Positions 11,168 to 21,822 of a stretch of DNA of 64,000 nucleotides are shown here, in pieces. This stretch comes from Tupaia tana (taxonomy: Eukaryota; Chordata; Mammalia; Scandentia; Tupaiidae): contig JAKSZU010000006.1 of the NCBI GenBank assembly GCA_026018925.1, forward strand, positions 131,791,592 to 131,855,591, in the 5' to 3' direction. The translations under genes were made by a program, and so were the position numbers. Under the pieces are notes generated by a model, which saw nothing but the letters and a program-made list of their open reading frames with translations, was not told the DNA's origin and made no database searches. How positions within the stretch are numbered: position 1 is the first letter of the stretch; each line of letters begins with the position of its first letter.

Positions 11168-11413
11168 GGACCAGCAGTTGGCATAATGGCTATGTCGCTG
11201 GACTTCCATGTAGTCGACCGCAGTTCAAGTCCCAAACTTGGTGACTTAAACTCACACCGGGCGCATGTGCCTGGGTGTCCCAAATCCCAAAAGGAGAATG
11301 GAGGAGAAGGGATTGCAGCGTGGCCATCCCCCCAGGGGGGTGATTTCTCACTTTCTGTCTCTGTCTTTCTGGCGAGCACATGCTCCCTATAGCAAAAAAA
11401 CTCTCTTAAAAAA
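11168..11413 (+). mobile_element. tRNA-derived SINE, full length, inside L1 ORF2
   Basis: Starts GGACCAGCAGTTGGCATAAT, complete body with CCCCCCAGGGGGG, 3' end GCACATGCTCCCTATAGC and a short A-rich tail. Flanking near-repeat TATGCAAAACCC (11155-11166) and TATGTAAAACC (11414-11424) is a slightly diverged target-site duplication. Confidence 0.92.
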
Positions 11414-11604
11414 TATGTAAAACCATAAATGTAATACACCATATTAACAGAATGAAAGATAAAAAACTTATGATCATTTCAATCAATGAAGAAAAGGCAT
11501 TTGACAAAATATAATATCCCTTCATGATTTAGACTTTCAGCAAAGTCAGCATAGAAAGAAAATTTTCACCATAGTAAAAGCCATCTATAAAAAACCTATA
11601 ACTG

Positions 11605-11880
11605 GGAACCAGCAGTTAGCGTAATGGTTATGTCGCTGGACTCCCATGTAGTCGACCGCGGTTTGCGTCCCGGACCCGGTGGCTTAAAACTCACGCCGGG
11701 CGCGTGTGCGTGCGTGCCCAAGATCCCGAGAGGAGAATGGAGGAGAAGGGATTGCGGCGTGACCATCCCCCCTGGGGGGTGATTTCTCGCTTTCTATCTC
11801 TCTGTCTCTCTCTGTCTGTCTGGCGAGTGCACGCGCCCTATAGTGAAAAATCTCTCCAAAAAAAAAAAAAAAAAAAAAAA
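11605..11880 (+). mobile_element. tRNA-derived SINE, young, inside L1 ORF2
   Basis: CpG-rich full-length copy with an A22 tail (11859-11880). Perfect direct repeat CCTATAACT at 11595-11603 and 11881-11889, extended by A residues. It splits the reverse transcriptase part of the L1. A 147-codon frame reading from the SINE into the L1 is a fortuitous fusion, not a gene. Confidence 0.95.
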
Positions 11881-12113
11881 CCTATAACTAACACTATACT
11901 GAATGGGGAAAAGCTGAAAGGTACAAAACAAAGATGTCTACTTTCTCCACTTCTTTTCAATAGAGTGCTAGAAATCCTAGTCAATGCAATCAGAAAAGAG
12001 AATAAAATAAAAAGCATTCGAATAAGGAAAGAAGAGGTGAAATTCTCTCTATTTTCAGATGACATGATAGTTTACATAGAAGATCCACAGGTAGCCATGA
12101 TAAAACTTCTCAG

Positions 12114-12328
12114 AAAAAAAGAAGTATGTTTAATTGACAAAAAATGAGAAGTTATTTTCTGATGATAATGTATATTATAATGTCTTTGTGTCTTGACTGA
12201 TATGTATGGTATTCATGCTGGAAAAAGAAATGGTATACACTATAAAGATATATGTGATTAAGTGTAAATACAAATATATTTTAATATTTTTTAATTAAAG
12301 AAATAAAAACAGTTGAAAAACTTCTCAG
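12114..12328 (+). mobile_element. 215-bp insertion in L1 ORF2 with 12-bp target-site duplication; probable retrocopy of an RNA 3' end
   Basis: The 12-mer AAAACTTCTCAG occurs at 12102-12113 and again at 12317-12328, exactly where the L1 reading (towards G-Y-K-I-N) would be continuous if one copy and everything between were removed. The inserted sequence is AT-rich, matches no repeat family I know, and ends ATTAAAGAAATAAAAACAG, which looks like a polyadenylation signal with a short A-rich 3' end. It is therefore probably a processed 3' fragment of some transcript, moved by L1. Confidence 0.6.
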
Positions 12329-13500
12329 TAAAAGTAAAGTGGCAGGATACAAATCAACTTAAAAAGATCACAAACTATAAAACTACTGGTGGAAAACACT
12401 GGGGAAACTGGGAGACATTGGGGTAGGCAAAGACTTCTTAAGTGAGAGCCCCAAAGCACAGGCAATAACCCCCCAAATAGACAGGTGGGATTACATCAGA
12501 TTAAGGAGTTTCTGCACAGCAGAAGACACTGTAATTAGTGTGAATCAACAACCCTTGGAATGGGAGAGAATTTTTGTTAATTGTGCCTCAGATAAGGGAC
12601 TGATAACCAGAATATACAGGGAATTCAAGCAACTTATCCAGAAGAAAATGATGAACCCAATTAGAAGATGGGAAAATGAGCTGAAAAAACAACTCTCTAA
12701 GGAAGACATACGAACACCCAAAAAGCAAGTGAAAAAATGCTCAACATCCCTCATTGTAAGGGAGATGCAGATCAAAACTACAATGAGATACCACCTAACC
12801 CCAGTCAGAATGGTGAAGATTAAAAAAAAATAAATAAATGATAAGTGCTGGCTTGGATGTGGTGAAAGGAGAATTTTCTTACATTGCTGGTGGGAATGTA
12901 AATTGGTCCAGCCACTGTGAAGAACAATATGGAGGCTCCTCAAAGACCTACAACTAGAACTACCATGTTATTCAGTAGTTCTACTCCTGGGTATCTACCC
13001 AAAGGATAGGAGAATGCTCAGTCAGAAAAGTGCTTGCACATTTATGTTTATTACAGCATTATTCACAATTGCTAAGACATGGAACCAACCTAAATGTTCA
13101 TGAACAGATGAATGGATTGAAAAAGTATAACACATGCTCTATGGAATACTACTCAGCCATAGAAAAACAAGACCTAGGCATCTGATAGAAAGTGGATGAG
13201 TATGGAAGATTTATTGCTGAGTAAAGCAATCCAGGCTATGAAAATGAGACATTGTATGTCTCCACCTAACATATACCTACCGACTACACTCTATGGTGAA
13301 AACTGAAAGATTAGAGGACAAAGAAAGATTGAAAGTGGTTATGGATACTAGAGATAATGTGGGAAGAGGGTGGGAGAAGGTGAAGAGTGTAAGGACAGAA
13401 ATTAAGGAGACAAATAGAGGGGCAAGACATTTATGGGATTCAGAAATAGATTTTTATCTGCTGATTAGAGCATGTTTTGCATCCTCCTCTGAACTGATAT

Positions 13501-13682
13501 GAAGTGTATTTACGTTGGATAAATTCAATCTATAAGCTAAAATAATAATAATAGTAAGATGACAAAAAAGGAAGCATCTGGAGTTACACGAGGGAAAAAC
13601 TTTCATAAATGTGTGGTACTTGAGATGGGTTTTGAAATTCTGGTGCACTGGAGGACAATACTTGGGTTAAATATGACACATT
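13501..13682. other. L1 3' end, then unassigned sequence
   Basis: AATAATAATAATAG at 13543-13556 may be the L1 tail. The following 120 bp is not recognised. Confidence 0.4.
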
Positions 13683-13696
13683 CCCCCCCCCCCCCC

Positions 13697-13725
<29 letters not shown>
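13683..13725. repeat. C14 then A29 homopolymer block
   Basis: Fourteen C residues (13683-13696) are followed by 29 A residues (13697-13725), joined directly to the body of a SINE. Confidence 0.9.
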
Positions 13726-13728
<3 letters not shown>

Positions 13729-13904
13729 ATGCCAGGCATGTGTGCATGCATGCCCAAAATCTTGAGAGCAGAATGGAGGAGAAGGGACTGCAGCATGGCC
13801 ATCCGCCCTGGGAGGCTGATTTCTCACTTTCTGTCTCTTTTTCTCTCTCTGTCTCTTGGTGAGTGCACACACCCTATAGCAAAAATCACTCTTAAAAAAT
13901 GCTA
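13726..13904 (+). mobile_element. tRNA-derived SINE lacking its tRNA head
   Basis: Begins CTCATGCCAGGCATGTGTGC, the first bases after the head in full-length copies (GGCTTAAAACTCACGCC), and runs to the normal 3' end GTGCACACACCCTATAGC. The head is replaced by the C14A29 block. Direct repeat ACACATT at 13676-13682 and 13905-13911 suggests the whole C/A plus body unit was inserted as one piece. Confidence 0.8.
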
Positions 13905-14514
13905 ACACATTGTACAGCTGTACAAAAATATTTTCTTTCTTGATATCTTTATTCTCTAAGCTTTTTTTCTATTTGAAACTATTTTTTACTTTTAAACTTT
14001 GTTTAAAACTAAGACCCAAACATGCAGGTTTCTTCTGTCTACACAGGGTCAGGATCATTAAAATCAGTCTTCTCTCTCCACTTCTTATACCACTGGAAAG
14101 GCATGATGAACAAAATAGCATGAGATTAAGAAAGTGATGCAGTCAAGAGACATTGTAAACACAAGATGTATGAGACTCTGGCCTCGTACACAGCACAGTA
14201 TTTTACAGTAAACATTTCTTAATAAGTAAAAATAATGACAAAAATCTAGTAAATAAGTATACTAATAACCCAATCATTTATTATGCTTATCAAGCATTAC
14301 TTACCATACATAACTGCATCTGTTATACTTCTATGTGACTGGCAGTGTAGGTTTGTTTGCCCCAGTGTCACCACCAGCACATGACTAATCCATTGCATCA
14401 GTGTTAGGAAGGCTGCAAAGTCACCAGTTGATGGGAAGTTTTCAGCATCATTATAGCTTTATGGTGGATGTGGTCCATCGTTGACTGAAGTGTCATTACG
14501 TGGTATATGACTGT
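13905..14514 (+). mobile_element. Tigger-like DNA transposon, terminal fragment
   Basis: Matches, by landmark order, an ancient Tigger-type repeat shared by euarchontan mammals: ACACAGGGTCAGGATCATTA near 14042, CACTTCTTATACCACTGGAA near 14080, GTGACTGGCAGTGTAGGTTT near 14335, and the end CATCGTTGACTGAAGTGTCA..ATGACTGT at 14477-14514. That end is a near inverted copy of the terminus at 4662. No transposase frame is visible. Confidence 0.65.
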
Positions 14515-15380
14515 GTATGTTATACTATAATCATTTAAAAACACGTTAGGAAAATCATTCCAATTATTTGTATTAAAGGAAAAGTCTGATCAGAGTTGTT
14601 TCCCAATGAGACCAAAAACCAAAAAGAACTTGAGTCCCTAGTCCTGCTGAAATGCTTCTATCTGATCAAAACAACATTTAAGTAATCCTAATGGATTAGA
14701 ATCTACTTGAGGAAGAAACTCTAGAAAAAAACACGTCCATGGCCTTAACTATGACTAACAGCCTCCAGTATCTAAAAAGGTTTCTTACACTAGAGTGTTT
14801 TTCTTATCCAGTTTCACTTTCTGGGGTTTCAGTTCTCCACAAAGAACCATGATCTGAAAATATTAAATGGCAACTTTCAGAAATTAGCATTGATAGGTTT
14901 TAAAATGTGTGTTGTTCTTAGTAAAGTGATGAAATCTTCTGTTGTCCTACTCTGTCCCTTCTTCATCACAAGAAGGGGGAGTAGAGTATAGTAAGATATT
15001 TTGAGAAAGTTGTTTGCATTACAGAATATTGCTGAAGTTGTTCTATTTTACTATAATTCATTGCTGTTAATCACCTACTTGATGATAAATTAAACCTCAT
15101 TATAGATAAATATGTATAGGAAAAAAAAAAACACCACATATGTAAGGTTTAGCTCTCCCACAATTTCAGGCATCTGTTGGTTGTCTTAGAACAAGGGGGG
15201 CCATGGAGAAGGGCAGGGGAGGAATGTACTTCAGTGAAATCACTGTGGAAATGCTACTTTAAGAACCAATTTTCTTTTATGCTTTTCTCATAGGGAATAG
15301 ATTGTTTATTAATTGGTCACCATCTTGCAGGTAATGTTCACATTCTATCTCACATTACATTTTACAATATTTCATTAAGG
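14515..15380. other. Unassigned AT-rich sequence
   Basis: No gene or repeat recognised with confidence. An A12 run lies at 15121-15132. Confidence 0.5.
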
Positions 15381-15381
15381 A

Positions 15382-15613
15382 TTGATCCCAGAGCTTAGTA
15401 GTTAAGGATGCTGGATTCCACATGGTCATAGTTTGAATCCCAGCCATGGCATTTTGAAGAACAGATGGGATGTGTGTATGAATTTCTAGGTTCTTAAGAA
15501 AAGGGAGAAATGGAGAAGAGGAAGTGTGATATGATTGTACTCCACGGGAGGGGGAGTGCTTTCTCTCCTTCTCTCTTTGGCTAATACACACACTTTCTGG
15601 CTATTATAAAAGT
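15382..15613 (+). mobile_element. tRNA-derived SINE, old copy
   Basis: TTAGTAGTTAAGGATGCTGG and ATTCCACATGG correspond to the head, GTTTGAATCCCAG to the B box, followed by a diverged body and the 3' end CACACACTTTCTGGC. Confidence 0.65.
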
Positions 15614-15734
15614 TTATCAAAACACACAAAAAATTCTATGAAGACCTCCTTGACTTTGGAAAACACTGATATGTATTCAAATCTATGTTCTTTAACTGGC
15701 TGTGTTGTTATTCCAACCTCTTGATTATAACTGA

Positions 15735-15835
15735 ATACAGTCATATATATCTCATAGGCATATGTAAGGTTTAAATGAGACAAAGGAACTGATATATCTG
15801 GTATATCATAAACACTCAATAAATGATAGCTTTCA
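15735..15835 (+). mobile_element. MIR SINE, 3' part
   Basis: GGTTTAAATGAGACAAAGGA, then CACTCAATAAATGATAGCTTTCATT corresponds to the MIR core and 3' end (GATTAAATGAG, CTCAATAAATG). Confidence 0.6.
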
Positions 15836-16009
15836 TTGGTAAGGACTTCATAGATGATCTCCGTTTCCTCTTTCCTTACAGGCAAGAACCTGCAGCCTAC
15901 AAAGTTAGATCATTCATCTAAAGTCACTCAACTCATTAATGGCAGACAGTACTAAAACCTAGCCCCCTGACTCCCTCATTCACCTACCTCCATGGGCTTC
16001 CTATTTCAC

Positions 16010-16400
16010 ACGTACAAAAATCCTAAATTCCTTAGCAAGTCATTGGACCCTAAGTGAGCCCTGCCCACTTGTCCTGGCTCATTTCCTGTTGGGCAGGACC
16101 CATCCCCACAGTCCAGTTTGCAGAACCATCCTAATGCCTCACGGGGGTTTGAGATCGCTCAGGACTCCTGTGCTCTGAACATACCTCCAATCGACCTGCT
16201 CTTTCTGACCTGCTTCCTTCTCCAGGTAGACTTGTCCACACATTCTTCCGTCCTAGTCCATGTTCTGGAAGAGAAGCTCTTTCTGATCTGCTTCCTTCTC
16301 CAGGTAGACTTGTCCACACCTTCTCTCGTCCTATTCCATGTTCTGTGTCTCCCACAGCACAGTCACTGCTCTGCATGGGCTTGGTAGATACCCTTCTCTC
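16010..16400 (+). mobile_element. L2-like LINE fragment with internal tandem duplication
   Basis: AAATTCCTTAGCAAGTCATT, CCACTTGTCCTGGCTCATTTCC and pyrimidine-rich CTTTCTGACCTGCTTCCTTC resemble the 3' part of L2. Assignment is tentative because the middle is too diverged. Confidence 0.4.
16199..16354. repeat. 78-bp tandem duplication (two units)
   Basis: Unit 1 is 16199-16276 and unit 2 starts at 16277. The first 69 bases of the units differ at about five positions (CTCTTTCTGACC versus CTCTTTCTGATC, CACACATTC versus CACACCTTC, and so on). 78 is a multiple of 3, so an 89-codon frame (16118-16387) runs through both copies, but it has no other sign of coding. Confidence 0.9.
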
Positions 16401-18171
16401 CCACAAAACAAGCTCTCGTGGAAAATCAGCACAGTTGGTGCTGTGTCCATCCTCAAGATGATATTAGCGGAGAAATGCATGACATTTTGGAAGTGATCTC
16501 TCTTGGCATGAATATTCAAAAACTAGCTGGGAGTGTTCCAATAAGGTCCTCTGAACAAATACGTTTCTCCAAATATCACAGGAGGTAGAGGGCTGTGTCA
16601 GGTATTCAAATAAATTTTGAGTGGAGTCAGATGCTAAATATTTGCTCTCTCAGGAATAAAATGATTCTATGTATACTTTATGCTCAACTGGGGATTGGGT
16701 CTGCTATTTGTTTACTTCTCAACATAGTCCTACTTATTCTAATTGTTATTACTTTACTTTCATCTTCAGTAAACACAATGTGTGTGTGTTTAAACCCTTC
16801 TTGCGTCTATAATTGAACAAGTATACTTGTTATTTGGCAGTCTACACAGAAGCACACTCTACATCTCTGACCTATTATTTGTATCCCAGGCCGACTTTGT
16901 AGTCGATCCACCAGGCTTTGTTTATTCACAGGAATGTCTCTTTTGTATTCTTTGTATCTCTGTGTGTGTCTCTCTCTCTCTCCTGCTCTTTCTCTCTCTC
17001 TACATACACTGTCTTTGTTAGTAACTCGTTACTCTGTTGCAGTGCTTCTGAGCTGCTTTAAAGTGAGTGACAGGAAAAAAGAAAAAAAAAAAAAAAACTA
17101 GTGAAGACCAAAAGGAAGTATGACATAGACATTAAAAAAAAAAAGGAAAGAAAAACTTTAAGCAAAAATGAAATATGAGTGAGTGGCAGGATTGAGTTAT
17201 GAGATATTGTCATAGATCCAAAAAACTGTTCAAAAACAAAGACCAAAATAATATAAATGTTTAACTGTGAATTAAAGGAGGAAGGATGCTTCAAAATATA
17301 TCAAAACACTCTTTCTCTGCAAAAGGCAGATGGACAAATGTCTATAACCTCTGTTCCAAGTTTATATAATGTATTTGAAGTTGTCTGTGTGTATATATGT
17401 ATGTGTACACAATATGCTTCACTTTCTGAAGATTTTTACTATCTGGAAAATAATGAATTCAGGCAATCAAAACATCCTGCAAATACGCATCAGATCATTT
17501 TTTTCACAGGGCAACTATTAGCCTCTCACTTGGGACCAAAAGTAAGCAAGCTAATCATTCGGTGTACTTTCAAAATAATCTTTAAGCAATATTAATTTAT
17601 ATCGAATAAGTGAGGATGGAGAGATGTCAATTTCCTACTAATAAACATTCTATTCACATAAAGATGTTTACTAATTTACTTCCAATGACCAAAGGCAAAA
17701 GGCAAAAGGCAAAATATTTCCTAATTCTTGAAGTTATATTCAACCTTCACATCTCTAAACTGTACATATTTTGGAAGGTAGCATGATAAAGTGATTAAAA
17801 TTTAGATAATAAGGAAAATCACTTGTTCTCAGTAAATAGAACTAGGTGATCATTATTTTGTTTCAGAACTTTAGGTGTTAGTGACTGCCAAGTTCAGGTG
17901 GCTGTCTACTACCTAGCTTCAGAGTTGGCTGGGAAGGAGTACTTTTTACTTTTTTTTTTTTTTAATTTCCATTCAGGGCATCACCCCTTTGGTGGGACCA
18001 GGCCCAATACTCATTTTGCCAATAATATAAGGAATTGCTTGTGGAAACCTGAGTTTTTGGCACCGTATATTTGATTTATTCCGCTGAAGTTTTAGCGCCC
18101 CTTACAGATTAGCACCCCCGATGAGAACCAGCTGGCCCTTAATCCAGCTCGTCCCTCACTTAGCATTTGCT
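16401..18171. other. Unassigned sequence, no gene seen
   Basis: AT-rich with a CT run near 16970-17002, A-runs near 17077-17097 and a triplicated GGCAAAA unit near 17692-17713. The frames of 60-112 codons here show no recognisable domain. Confidence 0.5.
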
Positions 18172-18460
18172 ATTCAGCATTGTGCTGGACTTCTAGCACA
18201 CTAGACAAGAAATAGGAGGCGTAAGGGTTGGAAAGGGAAAACAAAATTGTCGGTATCTTCAGATGCTACAATTAGATACACACACACACACACACAACAC
18301 ACACACACACAAACTCCAAGTAAATCTATAAGAAGAAACAGAGGTTAGCAAATTTGAAGCATCAATGACATCCCTATCTTCCGCCAACAAACCAATATAA
18401 AACTAATAATATAAGTATAAATCAAATTCACACAAAAACTGTATTGCCCAGGAATAAGTT

Positions 18461-18713
18461 GTCTTTTCTTTTTTTTTTTTTTTTTTTCTTCCATGAGGAT
18501 GAGAGACATAGAAAGAAAAATTAGCACCCTCAAAGAGATCTCACACTGTGATCCCTCATCCCCCACCATGCAGCCTTCTTAGCAGTCAGGATTGTGGGTG
18601 TGGACACCCATCACATACAGGTCAGTCGGGGAACTTGATCCACAATCTTCCACGGGAATCCAACATCTCTAATTAGTGTGTAATGTTATACCACCCAATA
18701 GCCTCTTGCTAGA
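18461..18713 (-). mobile_element. Old tRNA-like SINE, probable family B
   Basis: T-rich tail at 18463-18490, then CATGAGGATGAGAGACATAG, a diverged middle and the complement of a tRNA-like head ending near 18713 (CCACCCAATAGCC). Low similarity; placed here by layout. Confidence 0.45.
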
Positions 18714-18993
18714 GATGTGTTTCATAACAACAACAAAAAAAAAAAATTAAGAAATATATGGTGAAATTTAGAAAATCTCATTGACCATTCATTATATATA
18801 TATATAACATAATGTAATGCTCAATTTTGAATAAGAAGAATGTCTATGTCCTTGATTTGATTATTGCGTTCTGTATACATGCTTTAAAAAACCACATTGT
18901 GCCTACAAAGATATCTAATTATATATAAGCTATAAGTCACTTTTTTTTAATTGGAAGACATAAAAGAAGATTCATGTAAATACAAAGACTTAT

Positions 18994-19233
18994 GCAGGCC
19001 ACCTGGTATGAAGGTAAGGGCAGCTGGATCTCACATGGCCACCTGTGCAATTGGAGTCCCAGACCCAATACCTTGAAAAACATGCCAGGCACATGTGCAT
19101 ATGTGCCAAAAATTCCAAGAGGAGAATAGAGAAGATATTGTGATGTGGCCATTCTTCCTGCTGAGTGATTTCTCTCTTCTCTCTTTCTCTAGCAAGCACA
19201 AGCATTCTATAGCAAAATTGAAAGATAAAAAAA
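18994..19233 (+). mobile_element. tRNA-derived SINE, old copy inside the older L1
   Basis: GCAGGCCACCTGGTATGAAG head, GCCAGGCACATGTGCATATG, CCAAGAGGAGAATAGAGAAG, a pyrimidine run and 3' end CAAGCACAAGCATTCTATAGC. Confidence 0.75.
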
Positions 19234-19640
19234 GGCTCATACATATGGACATGCATACTCAATATATGTTAGCAGTGAACATTATCTCAAATTAATCTGT
19301 AAATTTAGTACAATTTCAAGCAAAATCTAACATTTCTGAATATGCTAATTGTAAAATTCTTATGGAATAGCAAAGACTCAAGAAGAGCCAGTGACGTTAA
19401 AAAAATAAAGAATAGAAAGTTGGCACTAACTCTATGAGTCATAAAAATATATTACAAAATTATAGTAATTTAAACTGTGTAACATCACAATAGAGATAAA
19501 CAAAAAGGTAAGTGAGCCAAATCCCTCACTTGTGGAAGAGCTCAAATGTAAAAGGGAATGTGGTTCATGGTAAGAAAGGTATCAATGCATCGGTGAGGAA
19601 AAGAATGGAATACTCAATAAATGGAGGAATTATGCAGTTA

Positions 19641-19984
19641 ACTGTCGTAACAGAAAATTGAAATTAGATTTGGCTCTCTTGAAGTTCTCTCCACTCTGAA
19701 GTACAGGTTTAAACTCCCTTTTATTTGTAGAAAATAGAGGCTCATTTCAGTTCTTGCTCCAGGACAATCGTGAGAAATAGTCATTTATTTCAGGGCAGAT
19801 TCCATGCTCCAACATGAATGTTCACCTAAAAATCTGTTTGTAGCTCATTATAATCTTTTATACAGGTAGATTTTCTGATATTGAACTGTCTTTGCCTTCC
19901 AGATATCAGCCACATTTACCATGATGCATCATCCTTGCAATGAATGACTGTATTAACATGTCTTTTGGTTCATCAGGAAAGTCA
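19641..19984. other. Unassigned sequence
   Basis: No feature recognised. Confidence 0.4.
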
Positions 19985-20110
19985 TTGCACAAAGAGACAG
20001 AGAGAGGCAGAGAGAGAGTGAGAAAGCAAGCTGCCAGGTCCAGGACTCGAATCATGTCAGCCATGTCGTAGTCCAGTGCCTTAGCCGCCACACCACAATC
20101 AGCTGGCCCT
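19985..20110 (-). mobile_element. tRNA-derived SINE, short subfamily
   Basis: GAGAGAGTGAGAAAGCAAGC joined directly to TGCCAGGTCCAGGACTCGAA (complement of the B box) and the head, ending CAGCTGGCCC. Same central deletion as the copies at 5040, 5228, 44137 and 59987. Confidence 0.75.
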
Positions 20111-20379
20111 GTATCTCCCAAATCTTTTTTAATTCATCTAGACTTCCAAATTTTTACTAGGTAAATATGATTAGAATAATCTATTAGAATAATCTATTAC
20201 TTAGAAAAATATTTATCTATGGTCATTTACCCTTTTCCATTTCTAATATTATTACTTTCTAGTCTTGATTAATTTTATTATGGGTTTTTCTACTTTTTTA
20301 GTTTTTTAAAAGCATTCTTGGATTTGAAAATTTTTACCATTGGTTCTTGTCTTTTATTTCTTTCTTTTTTCTTTTCTTT

Positions 20380-20639
20380 TGCCAGAGAGTGAGTGCATGC
20401 ACTTGCTGAGAGAGAGGGAGAGAGTGAGAGAAACAGAAAGAGAGAGAAAGTGAGAAGGTATCCCACCCCCTTCCCATGGGGAATGGTATGCTACAATCCT
20501 TTCTTCATCTCTCTTTCCTTTTGGAATTTTAGACAAATATGCACATTTGCCTTGTATATTTTTCAAGCCACCATACAAATCATGCAGTAGGCCACACGCA
20601 ACTCAGCCACCTTAATCACCACACCACAAAGTGGCCCTA
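20380..20639 (-). mobile_element. tRNA-derived SINE, old copy
   Basis: GA-rich segment 20400-20456, CACCCCCTTCCCATGGGGAATGG palindrome region, CAAGCCACCATACAAATCAT and head complement ending AAAGTGGCCC. Diverged. Confidence 0.7.
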
Positions 20640-20739
20640 TTATTTTTGTTTTATACTTACCTTTTTTAATTTATTTATTGGTAAATTGACTCAATTTTTA
20701 CCTAGTAATTTCTTGATTTAAACAACTTATTTAATTTTT

Positions 20740-20997
20740 TTTTTTTGAGAGGTTTTTGCTATAGGGCGCGTGCGCTCGCCGGACAGACAGAGAGAGACAG
20801 AGAGACAGAAAGCGAGAAATCACCCCCCAGGGGGGATGGCCACACCGCTATCCCTTCTCCTCCATTCTCCTCTCGGGATCTTGGGCACTCACGCACATGT
20901 GCCCGGCGTGAGTTTTAAGCCACCGGGTCCAGGACTTGAACCACGGTCGACTACGTGGGAGTCCAGCGACATAGCCATTATGCTAACTGCTGGTCCC
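20740..20997 (-). mobile_element. tRNA-derived SINE, young full-length copy
   Basis: CpG-rich copy with a short T-run tail and intact head. Perfect direct repeat AACTTATTTAATTTTT at 20724-20739 and 20998-21013. Confidence 0.95.
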
Positions 20998-21013
20998 AAC
21001 TTATTTAATTTTT

Positions 21014-21822
21014 AATTTTTAATCTTTTTAATTCATTAAGAAGTTTGATATATTGTGTTTCCATGGTCATTCAATTGTAAATGTTTGTAATTTCTATTTA
21101 GGTTTTCTTTTTAGTCCATAAGTTATTTATAAGAGCCTTAAAGTTTCTAAACAGAGAAGGTTAGTGATTAGTTGAATTTTCTGTCATAGAAATAAAAGTT
21201 GCATTCATTTCTTTTTATCCTTTTTTAGATAGGTATTGACCATAATTTGGTCATAATATTCCACAATGCCAGTAGTCCATAATTTATATAATCATCCCCA
21301 TAGTGCTCAACTTTTGTCTTGCTCTTAGGTTTTTGTTGTTAACATTAAGGCTTTAATAACTTCAGGCACTAATGCAGGAAAAATGTGAGTGAGGAGTACC
21401 ATCCACACCACTAGAGGAACAATTTTATTTTTCAAATAAAAAGAAATTCAGGGAGTTAGATATGAGTGAACATCATTAAATTTAGTTAGTCAGAATGATT
21501 GATGATTTAAGCCATGAAGACAAATCAAGATAGTCTTTAAATACATATTGTACCACAGGATTCACAGCAGTTTTACCTCTGCAAATTGTCTCCTGATCTC
21601 ACTTTGATTTACACTGAGGCTTGGGGACCAGTTGCTGCTGTTCTCAAGGCCTCAACATTTAGGTCCCTTTTTCTCCCGACATTTTATATCTCATGCAAAC
21701 AGTCAAAAGCATATGAGGAAATGGCTTTTCAGAAAGAGTAGGGCATGAGAGGCAAGGCTTTTGCTAGCCTTGGAGATCATGCCAATCCTTGCCATCTTCA
21801 TAGGTTAGCCAAGTGAATTTTT
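21014..21822. other. Unassigned AT-rich sequence
   Basis: No gene or repeat recognised. Confidence 0.5.

Larger units (their letters stand above)
9173..13500 (+). pseudogene. LINE-1 ORF2 pseudogene plus 3' UTR, multiply interrupted
   Basis: ORF2 encodes the endonuclease and reverse transcriptase of L1. Visible in order: the start of the endonuclease (9173, V-N-G-L-N-S-P-I then the catalytic-type Q-E-T-H-L near 9330); G-D-L-D-T-P-L near 9632 where intact copies have G-D-F-N; D-L-T-D-I-Y-R-T-L near 9745 and K-I-D-H-M-I-G near 9826; the reverse transcriptase region after 10.5 kb (P-G-S-N-G-F near 10846, then F-E-K-A-F-D-like near 11490); the core F-S-D-D-M-I-V-Y at about 12049-12075 (the family motif is F-A-D-D). 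About 0.9 kb is deleted near 12362-12400, jumping to the C-terminal part (12540-12833, [11 protein letters not shown]). The tail includes Y-Y-S-A-I-E near 13148. Many stops and frameshifts; three SINEs and one 215-bp insert lie within. An A/AAT-rich stretch at 13541-13556 may be the old poly(A) tail. Confidence 0.9.
18172..19640 (+). pseudogene. Old LINE-1 ORF2 fragment, plus strand, interrupted
   Basis: 18175-18290 reads as a decayed copy of the L1 reverse transcriptase region (GTGCTGGACTTCTAGCACAC, then ATAGGAGGCGTAAGGGTTGG and the eroded site of the D-D motif). 19290-19640 corresponds to a region further downstream (ATTCTTATGGAATAGCAAAG, AATTATAGTAATTTAAACTG, ending CTCAATAAATGGAGG). Between them are a (CA)n at 18276-18312, a family-B SINE and a main-family SINE. 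Confidence 0.7.

Noticed and set aside
11704..12147. 147-codon plus-strand frame with reverse-transcriptase-like end
   Set aside because: An accidental fusion of SINE sequence with a surviving piece of L1 ORF2, ending in the 215-bp insert.
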